Positions 17,367-27,452 of a DNA stretch of 64,000 bases are shown one piece after another. The first letter of the stretch is position 1. Each line of letters opens with the position of its first letter. The notes beneath the pieces were generated by a model. That model saw only the letters and a list, made by a program, of their open reading frames with translations, did not search any database and had not been told where the DNA came from. The stretch lies in NCBI RefSeq assembly GCF_020711255.1, contig NZ_JAJFAW010000020.1, positions 43,806 through 107,805 on the forward strand, read 5' to 3'. The stretch comes from Hymenobacter plasmatis (GTDB lineage: Bacteria > Bacteroidota > Bacteroidia > Cytophagales > Hymenobacteraceae). The position numbers and the translations under genes were made by a program.

Positions 17367-18158
17367 ATGTTTAGAAAGTGTATTGCCCTGCTGGTTTTGC
17401 TGTGTGCGCCGTTTAGCCTGCTGGCCTGGGGCGTGATGGGCCACCGGGCCGTGGCCAAGATTGCCGAAAACCACCTTTCCGGCACCGCCAAGCGCGAAAT
17501 AGCCCGCATGCTGGGCACCGAAACACTGCCGCTGGTGAGCACCTGGCCCGATGAAATCCGCTCGGACCCGCAGTACAGCAGCACGGGCCCCTGGCACTAC
17601 CTCAACGTGGCTTCCGGCCTCGACTTCCCGGCTTTCACGGCCCAGCTAAACGCGACGCCGATTATCCCGCCCACCAATGCCTACACGGCGCTGCTGCAGG
17701 TGCGCAAGGACCTGAAAGACCCCAGCAAAACGGCCGCCGAGAAGCTGTTTGCCTTGAAATTTCTGGTGCATCTGGTGGGCGATGTGCACCAGCCCCTGCA
17801 CGTGGGCCACGGCGAAGACCGCGGCGGCAACAGCATCCTGGTGAGCTGGCGCGGGCACGACACCAACCTGCACAGCATCTGGGACGGCGACTTGGTGGAG
17901 TACCCCGGTTTCACCTACTCCGAAATGGCCAAGGCCTACGACCACGCCACTTCGGCCCAAGTAAAGCAGTGGCAGAAGGACGACATGGCCACGTGGCTGT
18001 TTGAGTCCTACCAGCTGTGCACGCCGGTTTATGCCGCCGCCACCACCAGCCCCAAGTTCGACTACCGCTTTTACCCCGCCTTCGGCCCTTCCGTGGAGCA
18101 GCAGATTCTCAAGGCCGGCATCCGGCTGGCGGGCGTGCTCAACGAGGTATTCGGCTAA
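17367..18158 (+). CDS. S1/P1 family nuclease (zinc-dependent, secreted)
   Basis: 263 residues. The signal peptide MFRKCIALLVLLCAPFSLLA is followed directly by mature Trp-Gly (WGVMGHRAVAKIAENHL); the N-terminal Trp ligates zinc in this family. Other ligand motifs are STWPDEIR, GPWHYLNV, LKFLVHLVGDVHQPLHVGHGEDRGGNS and NLHSIWDGDLVE, together giving the trinuclear zinc site. It degrades single-stranded nucleic acids outside the cytoplasm, probably to scavenge nucleotides or phosphate. A strong 21-bp hairpin follows the gene. Confidence 0.92.
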   Translation: MFRKCIALLVLLCAPFSLLAWGVMGHRAVAKIAENHLSGTAKREIARMLGTETLPLVSTWPDEIRSDPQYSSTGPWHYLNVASGLDFPAFTAQLNATPIIPPTNAYTALLQVRKDLKDPSKTAAEKLFALKFLVHLVGDVHQPLHVGHGEDRGGNSILVSWRGHDTNLHSIWDGDLVEYPGFTYSEMAKAYDHATSAQVKQWQKDDMATWLFESYQLCTPVYAAATTSPKFDYRFYPAFGPSVEQQILKAGIRLAGVLNEVFG

Positions 18159-18190
18159 ACCAACCCCGGCGCAGCAAGGCGCCCATTACC

Positions 18191-18242
18191 GAAAGCCAAA
18201 GAAGCCCCGGCAGCTCGTGCAGCCGGGGCTTCTTTGGCTTTC
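18191..18242 (+). terminator. Long-stem hairpin (terminator) after the nuclease gene
   Basis: GAAAGCCAAAGAAGCCCCGGC (18191-18211) pairs perfectly with 18222-18242 around a 10-base loop. A 21-bp stem with TCTTTGGCTTTC on its 3' side fits a factor-independent terminator even without a long T tract. Confidence 0.75.
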
Positions 18243-18338
18243 AGGCACATACCAAACCGGGAAGCTGAACACTAGTAACATACGCGTAACATTGACCGTC
18301 ATTATAGCCAAACAAGCGGCCATTGGCCTCTTTGCACC

Positions 18339-18866
18339 ATGACAAAGCCCCTGCACCAGCTGCCCGCCCGGGTGCCGCACTCCCACCAGCGCGTGCACGT
18401 AGTGGTCGAAACGCCGAAGGGCGGCCGCAACAAGGTAGCCTTCGACCCGGAGCTGCAAGCCTTCAAGCTGAAAGGCGTGCTGCCCGAAGGCCACAGCTTC
18501 CCCTATGACTTTGGCTTTGTGCCCTCTACCCGGGCCGAAGACGGCGACCCGCTCGACGTGCTGCTCCTGCTCGATGCGCCCACGTTTCCGGGCTGCGTGG
18601 TAGAAGCCCGCCTGATTGGGGCCCTCGAAATTGAGCAGGAGGAAAAAGACGGCCAGACCGTGCGCAACGACCGGCTGCTGGCCGTGGCCGCCAACTCGCG
18701 CGAGCACAAAAGCATCCACACCATCGCCGACCTCTCCGGCGAGATGCTGCACGAAATCGAGCATTTTTTTGTCTCTTATAACCAGGTAAAAGGGCAAACC
18801 CTCAAGGTGCTGCGCCGCGTGGGCCCCGAGCGGGCGCACGCTTTATTGGAGCACGCGCAGCACTAG
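18339..18866 (+). CDS. ppa: Inorganic pyrophosphatase (family I)
   Basis: 175 residues. It hydrolyses pyrophosphate to two phosphates in the cytoplasm. The family signature DGDPLD is at about 68-73, with Asp68, Asp70 and Asp73 as magnesium ligands. YDFGFVPST precedes it, and the active-site Lys appears in KLKGVLPEGHSFPYDFG. The N-terminal VVVETPKGGRNKVAFDPE is also typical. The DUF421 gene begins 9 bases after its stop codon. Confidence 0.94.
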   Translation: MTKPLHQLPARVPHSHQRVHVVVETPKGGRNKVAFDPELQAFKLKGVLPEGHSFPYDFGFVPSTRAEDGDPLDVLLLLDAPTFPGCVVEARLIGALEIEQEEKDGQTVRNDRLLAVAANSREHKSIHTIADLSGEMLHEIEHFFVSYNQVKGQTLKVLRRVGPERAHALLEHAQH

Positions 18867-18875
18867 CCCCGTGCC

Positions 18876-19382
18876 ATGAAAGAACTTTGGGATACGCTGT
18901 TTGGGCTACATGCCACCTCCGCCACCATCACCGCCCTGCAGATGATGACGCGGGCCTTGCTAGTGTTTTTTGCGGCCCTGTTGCTGCTGCGGGTATCGGG
19001 CAAGCGCACGTTTGGCGGCAATGCCACCTTTGATATCGTGGTGAAGATTATGCTGGGCGCCGTGCTGAGCCGGACGGTGGTGGCAGCGTCCCCGTTTTGC
19101 GGCACGCTGCTGGCCTGCCTGGTGCTGGTTGGGCTGCGGCGGCTGCTGGCCTGGGGCTCGTTTCACAGCCATTTGGTGGGCCGGCTGGTGAAGGGCGATG
19201 AGTACGTGCTGGTAGAAAACGGCCAAATCAATCAGGCAAACCTCTCCCGCAACAACCTCTCGCGGAAAGACCTCATGGAAGGCGTGCGCGAAAGCGGCCA
19301 CCTCGATGCGCTTGATGAAGATGAAATTGTGCGTCTGGAGCGCGACGGCAGCATTTCGGTGGTAAAAAAGAAGCCGGAGTAA
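18876..19382 (+). CDS. DUF421 (YetF/YcaP-like) membrane protein
   Basis: 168 residues. Two or three N-terminal hydrophobic segments (LQMMTRALLVFFAALLLLRVSG, IVVKIMLGAVLSRTVVAAS, GTLLACLVLVGLRRLLAW) are followed by the conserved DUF421 soluble domain: LVKGDEYVLVENGQINQANLSRNNLSRKDLMEGVRESGH and a C-terminal IVRLERDGSISVVKKK. RVSGKRTFG near the first span is diagnostic. The function is not established; relatives occur in sporulating and non-sporulating bacteria. It starts 9 bases after ppa and is probably cotranscribed. Confidence 0.85.
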   Translation: MKELWDTLFGLHATSATITALQMMTRALLVFFAALLLLRVSGKRTFGGNATFDIVVKIMLGAVLSRTVVAASPFCGTLLACLVLVGLRRLLAWGSFHSHLVGRLVKGDEYVLVENGQINQANLSRNNLSRKDLMEGVRESGHLDALDEDEIVRLERDGSISVVKKKPE

Positions 19383-19934
19383 AAAACAGCCCAATTGAGC
19401 TGGCTCCTGCCGCTGGCGCTGTGGGTCGTCCTTTGCCACCAGTCTATCTGTTTGCTACTCCGGCGCGCTGATACTGTTGGGCTGAAAACCCATGGCTGTG
19501 GCTCCTGACCGAGCAATCCAAACAACACCTTCTGGGCTTCTGGTGCGGCGCTGTACTCGGGCCGTTGGGCTGCGCATGGGCGGTCAATAAATCAGAAACG
19601 GGGTACTTGGGCACGTAGCTGTTGTGACGCCTTGGGCTGCTGGTACACGACATCTGGGCATGACTTTAGGAGAGGCTGGGGCCGGTTATGGGCTCAAGCA
19701 ACCTTTATAAATAAGCTCGTCTTTGCGAGCGCCTCATGCGCCAATTCCAAGCTTGGCTGAAACTGAAAATATGCTATTTCTTGGCAAAAACACAAAATCG
19801 CCTACATCTGATTAATACTCCACAAAAAAATCAAGATATTGTAGGTCCAAATCTTCATCAAATTTTAATTAAGAGGATATATAGCCCGTTTATAATGTTT
19901 TAAAATCTCGTTTTTTTCTCCCTTTTCGTTTTTC
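19383..19934. other. Long intergenic region before the T9SS surface protein
   Basis: 552 bases. The first 300 have short open frames with no protein character. From about 19740 to 19930 the base composition turns clearly AT-rich (CAAAAAAATCAAGATATTG, AAATTTTAATTAAGAGG), unlike the surrounding coding sequence. That suggests a promoter and long 5' leader for the gene at 19935, but no exact TAnnTTTG box was found. Confidence 0.6.
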
Positions 19935-22682
19935 ATGATAAATCCTTACTCTCTGGAAATCTGGACTCGTCGTTTACAAAGGTTCGGCTTGGCAGCGCTG
20001 CTGGCTGGCGGAACCACCGTAGCGGCGCAGGCACAGCTTTTGAATTATTCTACCGCGACGGCTACCAACGTAACCGGCACTTATACGGACCTGGCCACGG
20101 TAGCCAGCAGCGCCGTAATCGCCACGGCCAACACGGATAATGCCAACTCGGCGGCCCAAAACATCGGGTTCAGCTTTAGCTACAATGGCGGCACCTTCAC
20201 GCAGTTTGTGCTTAACACCAACGGCATCATGCGCTTGGGTAGCGCGGCTCCTTCGGTAGCCAACCTGTTCGCGGCGTACGAAGCCGGCCAGGCAGCGGGC
20301 GTTGACCCCATCACCAGCCCAAGCGCCGCCGATGTCAACCTGCTTGCCCCATTCAACTTCGACCTGGAAGACGGCAGCGCCGGCACGGCCGAATACCGGG
20401 TGGCCACCACGGGCACGGCGCCAAACCGCGTGTGCACCATTCAGTGGAAAAACGTGCGGGACAAAGCGGGCACGACCAATGCCACGCAGTTCGACAACTT
20501 TGAGTTTCAGGTAAGGCTCTACGAAACCACCAACCTCATCGAGTTCGGGTACGGCAACACCGTGTCGGCCACGGCCGGGGCCAGCATCAACCGCTTCCCC
20601 ACGGTGGGCATCAAAGGCTCGGGCAGCAACTCAGGGCAGGACATTCTGGTCAATAAAACGTCGTCGACGGCGGCCTGGTCAACGGCCGTTTTCATCACAG
20701 GGGTGTATGCTAGCAGCACCCTCAACTACCGCCGCCTGGCGCCCCCCGACCTGGGCCGCACGTTCCGCTTCGCCACGGCTCCGGCCAACGACGCCGCGGT
20801 GACTATTGTGTACACCCTGGGCAAAATAGCCAGCCCAACGGCCCTGCCACACGCCGTGAAGGCAGTGGTGACCAACGCGGGCACGACTACTCAAACCAAC
20901 CTGGCCGTGACGCTGAATGTAACCGGCGCCAACACCTTCACCGACACCAAGACCGTGGCCTCGCTGGCGGCGGGCGCGTCCACCACGGTTACGTTTGCCG
21001 ATTACCCCGCTGCCCTCACGGCTGGCACCAACACCGTAACGGTTACGGTTCCGGCCGACGCCAACAACGCCAACAACATCGTCGCTTATGGCCAGCTGGT
21101 CACGGCAGACCGCACTTCTTACACGGACCCCGCAGTGCCGGCTACCGGAGGAGTGGGCATCGGCACGGGCAATGCCGTTTTGGCTACTAAATACACGCTG
21201 CCGGCCGCTTCGGTAATCAGCGACGTTGTGCTGACTTTCGCCGCAGCCGGTACCAGTGGCAATAGCGCACCTTATCAGGTCGTTATCTACGATGCTTCTG
21301 GAACGGGCGGCCTGCCCGGGCAAGTATTGTACACCTCCGCCACACAGAACCGGACATCGGCGGGCGGGGCCGTAACCGTAACCGTGCCCAGCGTAGCCGT
21401 ACCCGCGGCTTTCTTCATCGGGGTGAAGGAAACCAGCACCGCGAACATTGCCATTTCCTACCAAACCGAGAATCCCATCCGCCCCGGCACCTTCTATTAC
21501 ACGACCGATGGGTCGGTCTGGAATGACTTTATCAACGTAACGCCCAAAGCCCGGGTCGCCATCGAATTCGGCACGGTGGTGCCGACTTGTACCCCACCCA
21601 CGGCCCTGGCAGCCAGCAACGTCACCGCTACCGACGCTACCATCGCCTTCACGGCCCCGGCCAGCGGCGCGGCCAACTACGAAATCCTGTATGGCCCCAC
21701 CGGTTTCAACACCGTGTCGGGGGGTACGCTGGTTACGACGAGCACCTCGCCCGTGACGCTCACCGGCCTGAGCCCGGCCACCACCTACCAGGTATATGTG
21801 CGCAGCAACTGCACGGCCGGCGGCACCAGCATCTACGCTACGCCCATCAGCTTTACCACGTTGTGCAACCCAAACCCGTCCGTAGCGGCTTTCCCCTACA
21901 ACCAGAACTTCGACACCATCCTGGCGGGCCAGGTGCTGCCCTGCGGCTTCACTACGCTGAACGCCAACAACGACAACACGACCTGGGCCATCACCAAAAC
22001 CAACCCCAACTCGGGCGCCAACGCCATCCGCTACACCGGCCTGACCCTGAACAATGTGGCGGCCGACGACTGGTTTTTTACCCCGCCCCTGACCTTGGCC
22101 GCTACTTCGCGCTACCAGCTGGCGTTCCGCTATCGGGGCGAAGGCATTGTTAACAGCCCTTCCAGCTACACCGAAAGCCTGGAAGTAAAGTCGGGCTCGG
22201 CCGCCACGGCCGCCGCCCAAACCAACCTGCTGTACACCAACGCTGCCATTACCAACACGTCTTACCTGCTGGCCGATGGCGCCTCCACGCCGGTGGTGGC
22301 CCTGTTGCCGGCCGGTGCCAGCACCCAGTACGTGGGCTTCCACATCAAGAGCGCGGCCAACCAAGGCAACCTCTACATCGACGACCTTTCCATCACGGCT
22401 ACCGCCGTCACGGCCAATTCCGAGGCCTTGCTGCGCGCCATCAGCGTGTTCCCCAACCCCTCCACCACGGGCCAGTTCGACCTCGAAATCCACGGGGCGA
22501 ACGCCAAAGGCAGCCTTGCCGTGCTCGTGACCAACGCCCTCGGCCAGCGGGTATATACCGGCTCGGCCCGCGACAACTACTCCAACAAGCTCAACTTGAG
22601 CAGCCTTGCTCCCGGCATCTATTACCTACAGGTGCGCCATGGCAATGAGCAAATGACCAGCCGGGTAAGCATCGTGAAATAA
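19935..22682 (+). CDS. Large secreted T9SS protein with fibronectin type III and adhesin-like domains
   Basis: 915 residues. The signal peptide (LQRFGLAALLAGGTTVAAQAQ) is followed by a beta-rich domain (about 35-285), a CARDB-like repeat (about 290-390, TNAGTTTQTNLAVTLNVTGANTF), a further beta domain, a fibronectin type III domain (about 555-645, PPTALAASNVTATDATIAF ... YQVYVRSNC) and a cleaved-adhesin/choice-of-anchor-type domain (about 650-805, FPYNQNFDTI ... DDWFFTPPLTL). The C-terminal type A sorting domain (AISVFPNPSTTGQFDLEI ... GIYYLQVRHGNEQMTSRVSIVK) directs export by T9SS. No catalytic motif was seen; probably adhesive or structural. Confidence 0.82.
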   Translation: MINPYSLEIWTRRLQRFGLAALLAGGTTVAAQAQLLNYSTATATNVTGTYTDLATVASSAVIATANTDNANSAAQNIGFSFSYNGGTFTQFVLNTNGIMRLGSAAPSVANLFAAYEAGQAAGVDPITSPSAADVNLLAPFNFDLEDGSAGTAEYRVATTGTAPNRVCTIQWKNVRDKAGTTNATQFDNFEFQVRLYETTNLIEFGYGNTVSATAGASINRFPTVGIKGSGSNSGQDILVNKTSSTAAWSTAVFITGVYASSTLNYRRLAPPDLGRTFRFATAPANDAAVTIVYTLGKIASPTALPHAVKAVVTNAGTTTQTNLAVTLNVTGANTFTDTKTVASLAAGASTTVTFADYPAALTAGTNTVTVTVPADANNANNIVAYGQLVTADRTSYTDPAVPATGGVGIGTGNAVLATKYTLPAASVISDVVLTFAAAGTSGNSAPYQVVIYDASGTGGLPGQVLYTSATQNRTSAGGAVTVTVPSVAVPAAFFIGVKETSTANIAISYQTENPIRPGTFYYTTDGSVWNDFINVTPKARVAIEFGTVVPTCTPPTALAASNVTATDATIAFTAPASGAANYEILYGPTGFNTVSGGTLVTTSTSPVTLTGLSPATTYQVYVRSNCTAGGTSIYATPISFTTLCNPNPSVAAFPYNQNFDTILAGQVLPCGFTTLNANNDNTTWAITKTNPNSGANAIRYTGLTLNNVAADDWFFTPPLTLAATSRYQLAFRYRGEGIVNSPSSYTESLEVKSGSAATAAAQTNLLYTNAAITNTSYLLADGASTPVVALLPAGASTQYVGFHIKSAANQGNLYIDDLSITATAVTANSEALLRAISVFPNPSTTGQFDLEIHGANAKGSLAVLVTNALGQRVYTGSARDNYSNKLNLSSLAPGIYYLQVRHGNEQMTSRVSIVK

Positions 22683-22999
22683 GCCCGGTGGCTGTCAGAA
22701 TTCAACTCAAGTTGTGGTGTTAAACGTTTGGTGCCGAATGCGTTCAAATTGTGGTCAGCGGCGCGCCCTGTAAGCAGGGCTCCTAAGTTGAGCTACTAAT
22801 TGGCAAGCCCGACGCTAGTTGCTTTTTGCTGGGCCTCTACGCTAGATAAAGCCCGCGCTTCGGCACCAAACTTTCCCATTTCAAATACTGCTCGCGGCAG
22901 CAGCGCAGCCGGAATCTTTTCGGTGCACCTGCCGTCTTCCCCAACAACGGTCGAAAAGACTGTTTCTCAAGCTCTTTATTTTCCCACTCTTCTCTTTAT
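22683..22999. other. Intergenic region between two T9SS cargo genes
   Basis: 317 bases. A 69-codon plus-strand frame at 22800-23009 has no family likeness and overlaps the next gene, so it was not called. No terminator or promoter could be fixed by eye. Confidence 0.5.
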
Positions 23000-25834
23000 A
23001 TGGCATTAATTCCTACTCCTTCGGGCTCTCGTAAGCTGGCCTTGGCAATTGCCCTGGCCATGCCGGGCCTGGCGGTGGCGCAACAAGGGGCACCAGTAGC
23101 CCAAGCCCTGGCCTCCTTCTCGGCCAAGGTGCAGGCACAGGGCCGCCTGAGCGCGGCCGACGTGGCCAGCCCCACCGTAACCAGCTCCTACTTTGACAAA
23201 AGCACGGGCCTCACGCATACCTACCTGCAGCAGCGGGTGAACGGCCTGACGGTATTCAACGCCACCGGGGCCGTGCACACCGACCAAAACGGCAAAGTGG
23301 TGTTTTTCAACCAAGACTTTCTGCCGGGCGCCGCGGCCGCAGCTCCTACCGCCACGCCGGCCATTACGCCGGAGCAAGCCGTAGGGGCCGCCGCCAAAAG
23401 CCTGAGCCTGCCGCAGCCCGTGGCCCTGCGCCGCCTGGTAGAGGCCCGCGCGGCCGATGGCCTCCTCTTCAACAATGGCGGCATTTCGGAAGCGAATATT
23501 CCGGTGCGCCTGATGTACATGCGTGTCGGCGACAAGTTGGTGCTGGTTTGGAACGTGACCATTGCCCAGCTCGACCAGCAGCACCACTGGAACGCCCGCA
23601 TCGATGCCCAAACCGGCCGCATGCTGGACCGCAACGACTACGTAGTCAACGAACTGGCTACCTTCCGCCAGCACGTGCAAGATGCGCAGGCCCGGCAGCT
23701 GCGGCCCACCGCCCAGCTCACTGCCCAAGCTGCTGCTCCCAAGGCCGTGCTCAGCGCCAAAGGCGCGCTAGGTGCCAAGGGTACGCTCGGCGCGCCCAAT
23801 AGCCTGACGGTTATCCCAGTGCCTTTCGAAAACATTGACCTTTCGCCGCGGGTGGTCGTGCCGTTCAGCTCCGCCAATCCGCTGTACTCGCCCTATGGCT
23901 GGCAGGTGGGCGACGCCAAGGCTCCCAGCGGCTTCTTTGCCGACACCTACTCGTTGCTCTCGACGGGCAAGCAGCTCACGCGCGGCAACAACGTAGCCGC
24001 CTACGACGACAACGTGACCGTGACTTCCGGCAGCGGCAACGTGGCTTCGAGCACCAACTCGCCTGATGGCGGGGCCACGCGCGACTTCGACTTTCCCTTC
24101 AACCAGCCACAGGGTCCCCGCACTGCCGACAACCTGGCCGCGGGCATCACCAACCTGTTCTACTGGAACAACATGCTTCACGACGTGATGATGAGCAAAG
24201 GGTTTGATGAGGTATCGGGCAACTTCCAGTACAAGAACCTCACCGGCCAGGGCCTCGGCAACGACTTTGTGCGCGCCGAATCGCAGGACGGCAGCGGCCG
24301 CAACAACGCCAACTTCTCGACCCCGGTCGATGGCAGCTCGGGCCGCATGCAGATGTACCTGTTCGACAACACCGCCGCCAACGCCCTGACCATAACGGGC
24401 GCCAGCACCGCGGCCGGCACCTACAAGTTTGCCGGGGTAGCGTTTGGCCCCAGGCTCACCAAAAAGCCGCTGGCGGGCAAGTTGGTACTCGTCAACGACG
24501 GGGTATCTGCCGACGGCGGGGACCACGCCTGCGCCACGCCTTTCTTGAACGCGGCCGACGTAGCCGGCAACATTGCCTTCATTCAGCGCGGCGGCTGCCC
24601 CCAACTCACCAGCCTTAATCCACGCTCTACCAATGCCTTGGCTACTAAGGTCCAACGAGCTCAAGCCAACGGCGCGACCGGCGTTATTTTGTTCGACTCC
24701 GTGGCTACGAACACCTTGGCAAGCCCTACAGGAACAGATACCGTCGGCCTTCGCATCCCGGCCATATTCATTAGCGGCGCCGATGGTTTCAAGCTGCGAG
24801 CAGCTATTCTGGCCGGTGGCACGCTGAATGCATCCGCCCTCCTAGGCCCGGACTTCGACGGCTCGTTTGATAACGGCGTGGTGTCGCACGAGTTTGGCCA
24901 CGGCATCACCAACCGCCTCACCGGCGGCCCGGCCAACGCGAGCTGCCTCAACTCGGCCACCGGCAACCAGACCATGGGCGAAGGCTGGAGCGACTTCTTT
25001 GCGCTGTGGATGACAACCCGCCCCGGCGACGACGGCAAAACCAATCGCTACATGGCCACCTACGACAACGGTAACCCCTACAACGTAGGCCCCGGCTTCC
25101 GCCGCAAGCCCTACAGCATCGATTTCGCAAAAAACAACTACACCTACTCCCAGTTGGGCAGCAGCACCGGCCAATTCCAGGAAACCCACGACGTGGGCGA
25201 AGTATGGGCTACGGTGCTCTGGGACCTGAACTGGCAGTTTATCTACAAGTATGGCTACAACGCTGATTTCTTCAGCGCCACCGGCGGCAACAACAAGATG
25301 CTCAAGCTGGTGCTCGACGGCTGCAAGCTGCAGGTGTGTAACCCCGGCTTCCTGGACGGCCGCGACGCCCTGCTGCGCGCCGACTCCGTAACGAACCGCG
25401 CCGCCAACGCCGACCTGATTTGGAACGTGTTTGCGCGCCGTGGCATGGGCTACAGCGCCGTGCAGGGCGACCGTGTGAACGGCCAACCCCGCGTGACGGG
25501 CATTGCCAACGGCTTCGACCTTCCTCCCAACACCAAGGTTATTGCCCTGGCCAATAAGAACGGTGCCATCGTGGGCGGGGCTCTGGAAGCTTACCCCAAC
25601 CCAGCTCAGGACCTGCTCACCGTGCGCACGCAGCTGAGCAGCGCCGCCCCCATGCAAGTGACCGTGCTCGACCTGCTGGGCAAAACCGTGTTGCGGACCG
25701 TAGCAGTATCAGCCGCCCGCATGCAGCAAACCGGCGTGGAGCTAAACACCAGCCGCCTCGCCTCTGGTATCTACATGGTACGCGTGACGACCAGCGAAGG
25801 CACTTACAGCACCAAGGTCAGCATCCAGCACTAA
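23000..25834 (+). CDS. M36 fungalysin-type metalloprotease with PA insert and T9SS sorting domain
   Basis: 944 residues. A signal peptide (ALAMPGLAVAQ) precedes an FTP-like propeptide (about 30-215). The M36 catalytic region begins near SPYGWQVGD, with FYWNNMLHDVMMSKGFDE. A protease-associated (PA) domain is inserted at about 474-605. The zinc motif HEFGH (630-634, then GITNRLTGG) and the third ligand Glu661 in EGWSDFFAL complete the active site. The tail (EAYPNPAQDLLTVRTQL ... GIYMVRVTTSEGTYSTKVSIQH) is a T9SS type A sorting domain. It probably degrades extracellular protein at the cell surface. A terminator follows. Confidence 0.93.
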   Translation: MALIPTPSGSRKLALAIALAMPGLAVAQQGAPVAQALASFSAKVQAQGRLSAADVASPTVTSSYFDKSTGLTHTYLQQRVNGLTVFNATGAVHTDQNGKVVFFNQDFLPGAAAAAPTATPAITPEQAVGAAAKSLSLPQPVALRRLVEARAADGLLFNNGGISEANIPVRLMYMRVGDKLVLVWNVTIAQLDQQHHWNARIDAQTGRMLDRNDYVVNELATFRQHVQDAQARQLRPTAQLTAQAAAPKAVLSAKGALGAKGTLGAPNSLTVIPVPFENIDLSPRVVVPFSSANPLYSPYGWQVGDAKAPSGFFADTYSLLSTGKQLTRGNNVAAYDDNVTVTSGSGNVASSTNSPDGGATRDFDFPFNQPQGPRTADNLAAGITNLFYWNNMLHDVMMSKGFDEVSGNFQYKNLTGQGLGNDFVRAESQDGSGRNNANFSTPVDGSSGRMQMYLFDNTAANALTITGASTAAGTYKFAGVAFGPRLTKKPLAGKLVLVNDGVSADGGDHACATPFLNAADVAGNIAFIQRGGCPQLTSLNPRSTNALATKVQRAQANGATGVILFDSVATNTLASPTGTDTVGLRIPAIFISGADGFKLRAAILAGGTLNASALLGPDFDGSFDNGVVSHEFGHGITNRLTGGPANASCLNSATGNQTMGEGWSDFFALWMTTRPGDDGKTNRYMATYDNGNPYNVGPGFRRKPYSIDFAKNNYTYSQLGSSTGQFQETHDVGEVWATVLWDLNWQFIYKYGYNADFFSATGGNNKMLKLVLDGCKLQVCNPGFLDGRDALLRADSVTNRAANADLIWNVFARRGMGYSAVQGDRVNGQPRVTGIANGFDLPPNTKVIALANKNGAIVGGALEAYPNPAQDLLTVRTQLSSAAPMQVTVLDLLGKTVLRTVAVSAARMQQTGVELNTSRLASGIYMVRVTTSEGTYSTKVSIQH

Positions 25835-25856
25835 GCTGCCCGCTCATCTTATTTGC

Positions 25857-25886
25857 AAAAAGCCCGGCCAAAGCCGGGCTTTTTTG
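25857..25886 (+). terminator. Terminator after the M36 protease gene
   Basis: AAAAAGCCCGGC and GCCGGGCTTTTTT form a stem around a CAAA loop with a run of T. It lies between the convergent protease and amidase genes; the A run on the other arm means it could also act on the minus strand. Confidence 0.88.
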
Positions 25887-25955
25887 TGCTTGGGCCGGCC
25901 GGTTATTTCGCCGAATCAGCTCAATTTATTGAATTCTGAGAGTTAGCTGGTGGCC

Positions 25956-27452
25956 TTAGCCCGCTAGGGCCGGCCGCCTGGCAAACCACGGCTGGGCCTG
26001 CTCCAGCTGCCCCGCCAGCCGAAACAGCACGTCTTCGGCGCCTAGTGGGGCAATGAACTGCACGCCGCAGGGCAGGCCGTCGGCGGTCCAGTGAAGGGGC
26101 ACCGACATGGCCGGCTGGCCCGTGAGGTTGGCCACCTGCGTGTAGGGCGTCTTTTCGAGGCTTTGCTCGGCCAGCTTCTCCACAATGCCGGAGCGGCGGA
26201 TGAGGCCGCCGAGACCGAAGGTGTTCACCAGTTTCAGGAGCCGCTGCTCTGTGGGCTTGGGCTGAAGCTCGCCAACGCGCACGGGCGGCGTGGCCAGCGT
26301 GGGCGTGAGCAGCAAGTCGTAGGTTTGGTGGAAGCGGCCCATGCGGCGCGCGCTGTCGTTCCAGGTGTGGCGGGCGGCGGCAAAGTCGGCCGCGGAATAC
26401 GTGCGGCCCAACAGGCCGAGCAGCCAGGTGGTGGGCTCCACGTCGCGGGGCCGGGCGGGGCGGCCCAGTACCTTAGCCAATGCCGCGATGCTGGCGCCAG
26501 TCTCGCCAAAATACAGCATGAGAAAAGCCGACGCCACGGCCCGGCCATCGAAGGGCAGCGGCACCTCGGTCACGTCGTGCCCCAGGCTTTCAAGCAGTTG
26601 GGCGGCGTGGCGCACGGCGGCCAGGCACTCGGGGTGCAGGGCGCTGCCCAATGGGTGCCCCAGGCTAAAGGCAATGCGCAAGCGGCCGGGCGGGCGGCCG
26701 ACTTCCTCCAGGTACAGCCGCGCCGGGCCGGGCAGAAAGTACGGCGCGCCCGCATCGGGGCCCTGCGTGGCGTCGAGCATGGCCGCGCTGTCGCGCACCG
26801 AGCGGCTGAGCACGTGCTCCACGGCTGCGCCCTGCCACTTTTCGCCCTGCTCGGGGCCGGTGGGTACACGGCCGCGGCTGGGTTTTAGCCCAAACAGGCC
26901 GCAGCAAGCCGCCGGAATCCGGATAGAGCCGCCCCCATCGCCGGCCCCGGCCAGCGGCACAATACCCGCTGCCACCGCCGCGGCTGCTCCGCCGCTGGAG
27001 CCCCCGGGCGTATGGCCCAGGTTCCAGGGGTTGCGCGTAGGCCCGAACAAAGCCGGTTCGGTCACGCCCATGAGAGCAAACTCCGGGGTATTGGATTTGC
27101 CCAGAATATTCACGCCCGCGGCCTGCCAGCGCCGCACCAGCTCGGCATCCTCGGTGGGCACAAAATTGCGCAGCGCTCGGCTGCCCGAGGTCTGCGGTAC
27201 GCCGGCGTATTGCGCTCCAAAGTCCTTCAGCAGAAACGGTACGCCGCCGAAGGGCCCGGCGGGCAGCCCCGCTCCTGCCCGCAGCCGGGCCGGCTCGTAC
27301 AGTGGGTGCACCACCGCATTGATTTGCGAATTGACAGCCCCGGCCCGCGCAATGGCGGCCTCGCACAACTCCAGGGCCGTGAGCTGGCCAGTGCGCACCA
27401 AATCAGCCATGGCCAGGGCATCAAGCTGGTCGTATTCGGAGAAAGAAATCAT
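25956..27452 (-). CDS. Amidase signature family enzyme
   Basis: 498 residues of the amidase signature superfamily (GatA/FAAH-like Ser-cisSer-Lys hydrolases). Lys76 in GVPFLLKDFG, cis-Ser152 in TPGGSSGGAAAAVAAG and nucleophile Ser176 in GDGGGSIRIPAACCGLFGLKPSRGRVP make the catalytic triad with the normal 24-residue Ser-Ser spacing. It lacks a signal peptide and is not beside gatB or gatC, so it is probably a stand-alone amidase on a small amide rather than the tRNA amidotransferase subunit. The substrate is unknown. Confidence 0.9.
   Translation of the reverse strand: MISFSEYDQLDALAMADLVRTGQLTALELCEAAIARAGAVNSQINAVVHPLYEPARLRAGAGLPAGPFGGVPFLLKDFGAQYAGVPQTSGSRALRNFVPTEDAELVRRWQAAGVNILGKSNTPEFALMGVTEPALFGPTRNPWNLGHTPGGSSGGAAAAVAAGIVPLAGAGDGGGSIRIPAACCGLFGLKPSRGRVPTGPEQGEKWQGAAVEHVLSRSVRDSAAMLDATQGPDAGAPYFLPGPARLYLEEVGRPPGRLRIAFSLGHPLGSALHPECLAAVRHAAQLLESLGHDVTEVPLPFDGRAVASAFLMLYFGETGASIAALAKVLGRPARPRDVEPTTWLLGLLGRTYSAADFAAARHTWNDSARRMGRFHQTYDLLLTPTLATPPVRVGELQPKPTEQRLLKLVNTFGLGGLIRRSGIVEKLAEQSLEKTPYTQVANLTGQPAMSVPLHWTADGLPCGVQFIAPLGAEDVLFRLAGQLEQAQPWFARRPALAG

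Noticed and set aside
20679..22493. 604-codon minus frame opposite the T9SS surface protein
   Set aside because: Gly/Arg/Val-rich complement of Thr/Ala-rich coding sequence.
25956..27452. Amidase as GatA subunit of the tRNA amidotransferase
   Set aside because: No gatB or gatC nearby, and the flanking loops differ from GatA; only the generic amidase signature is shared.
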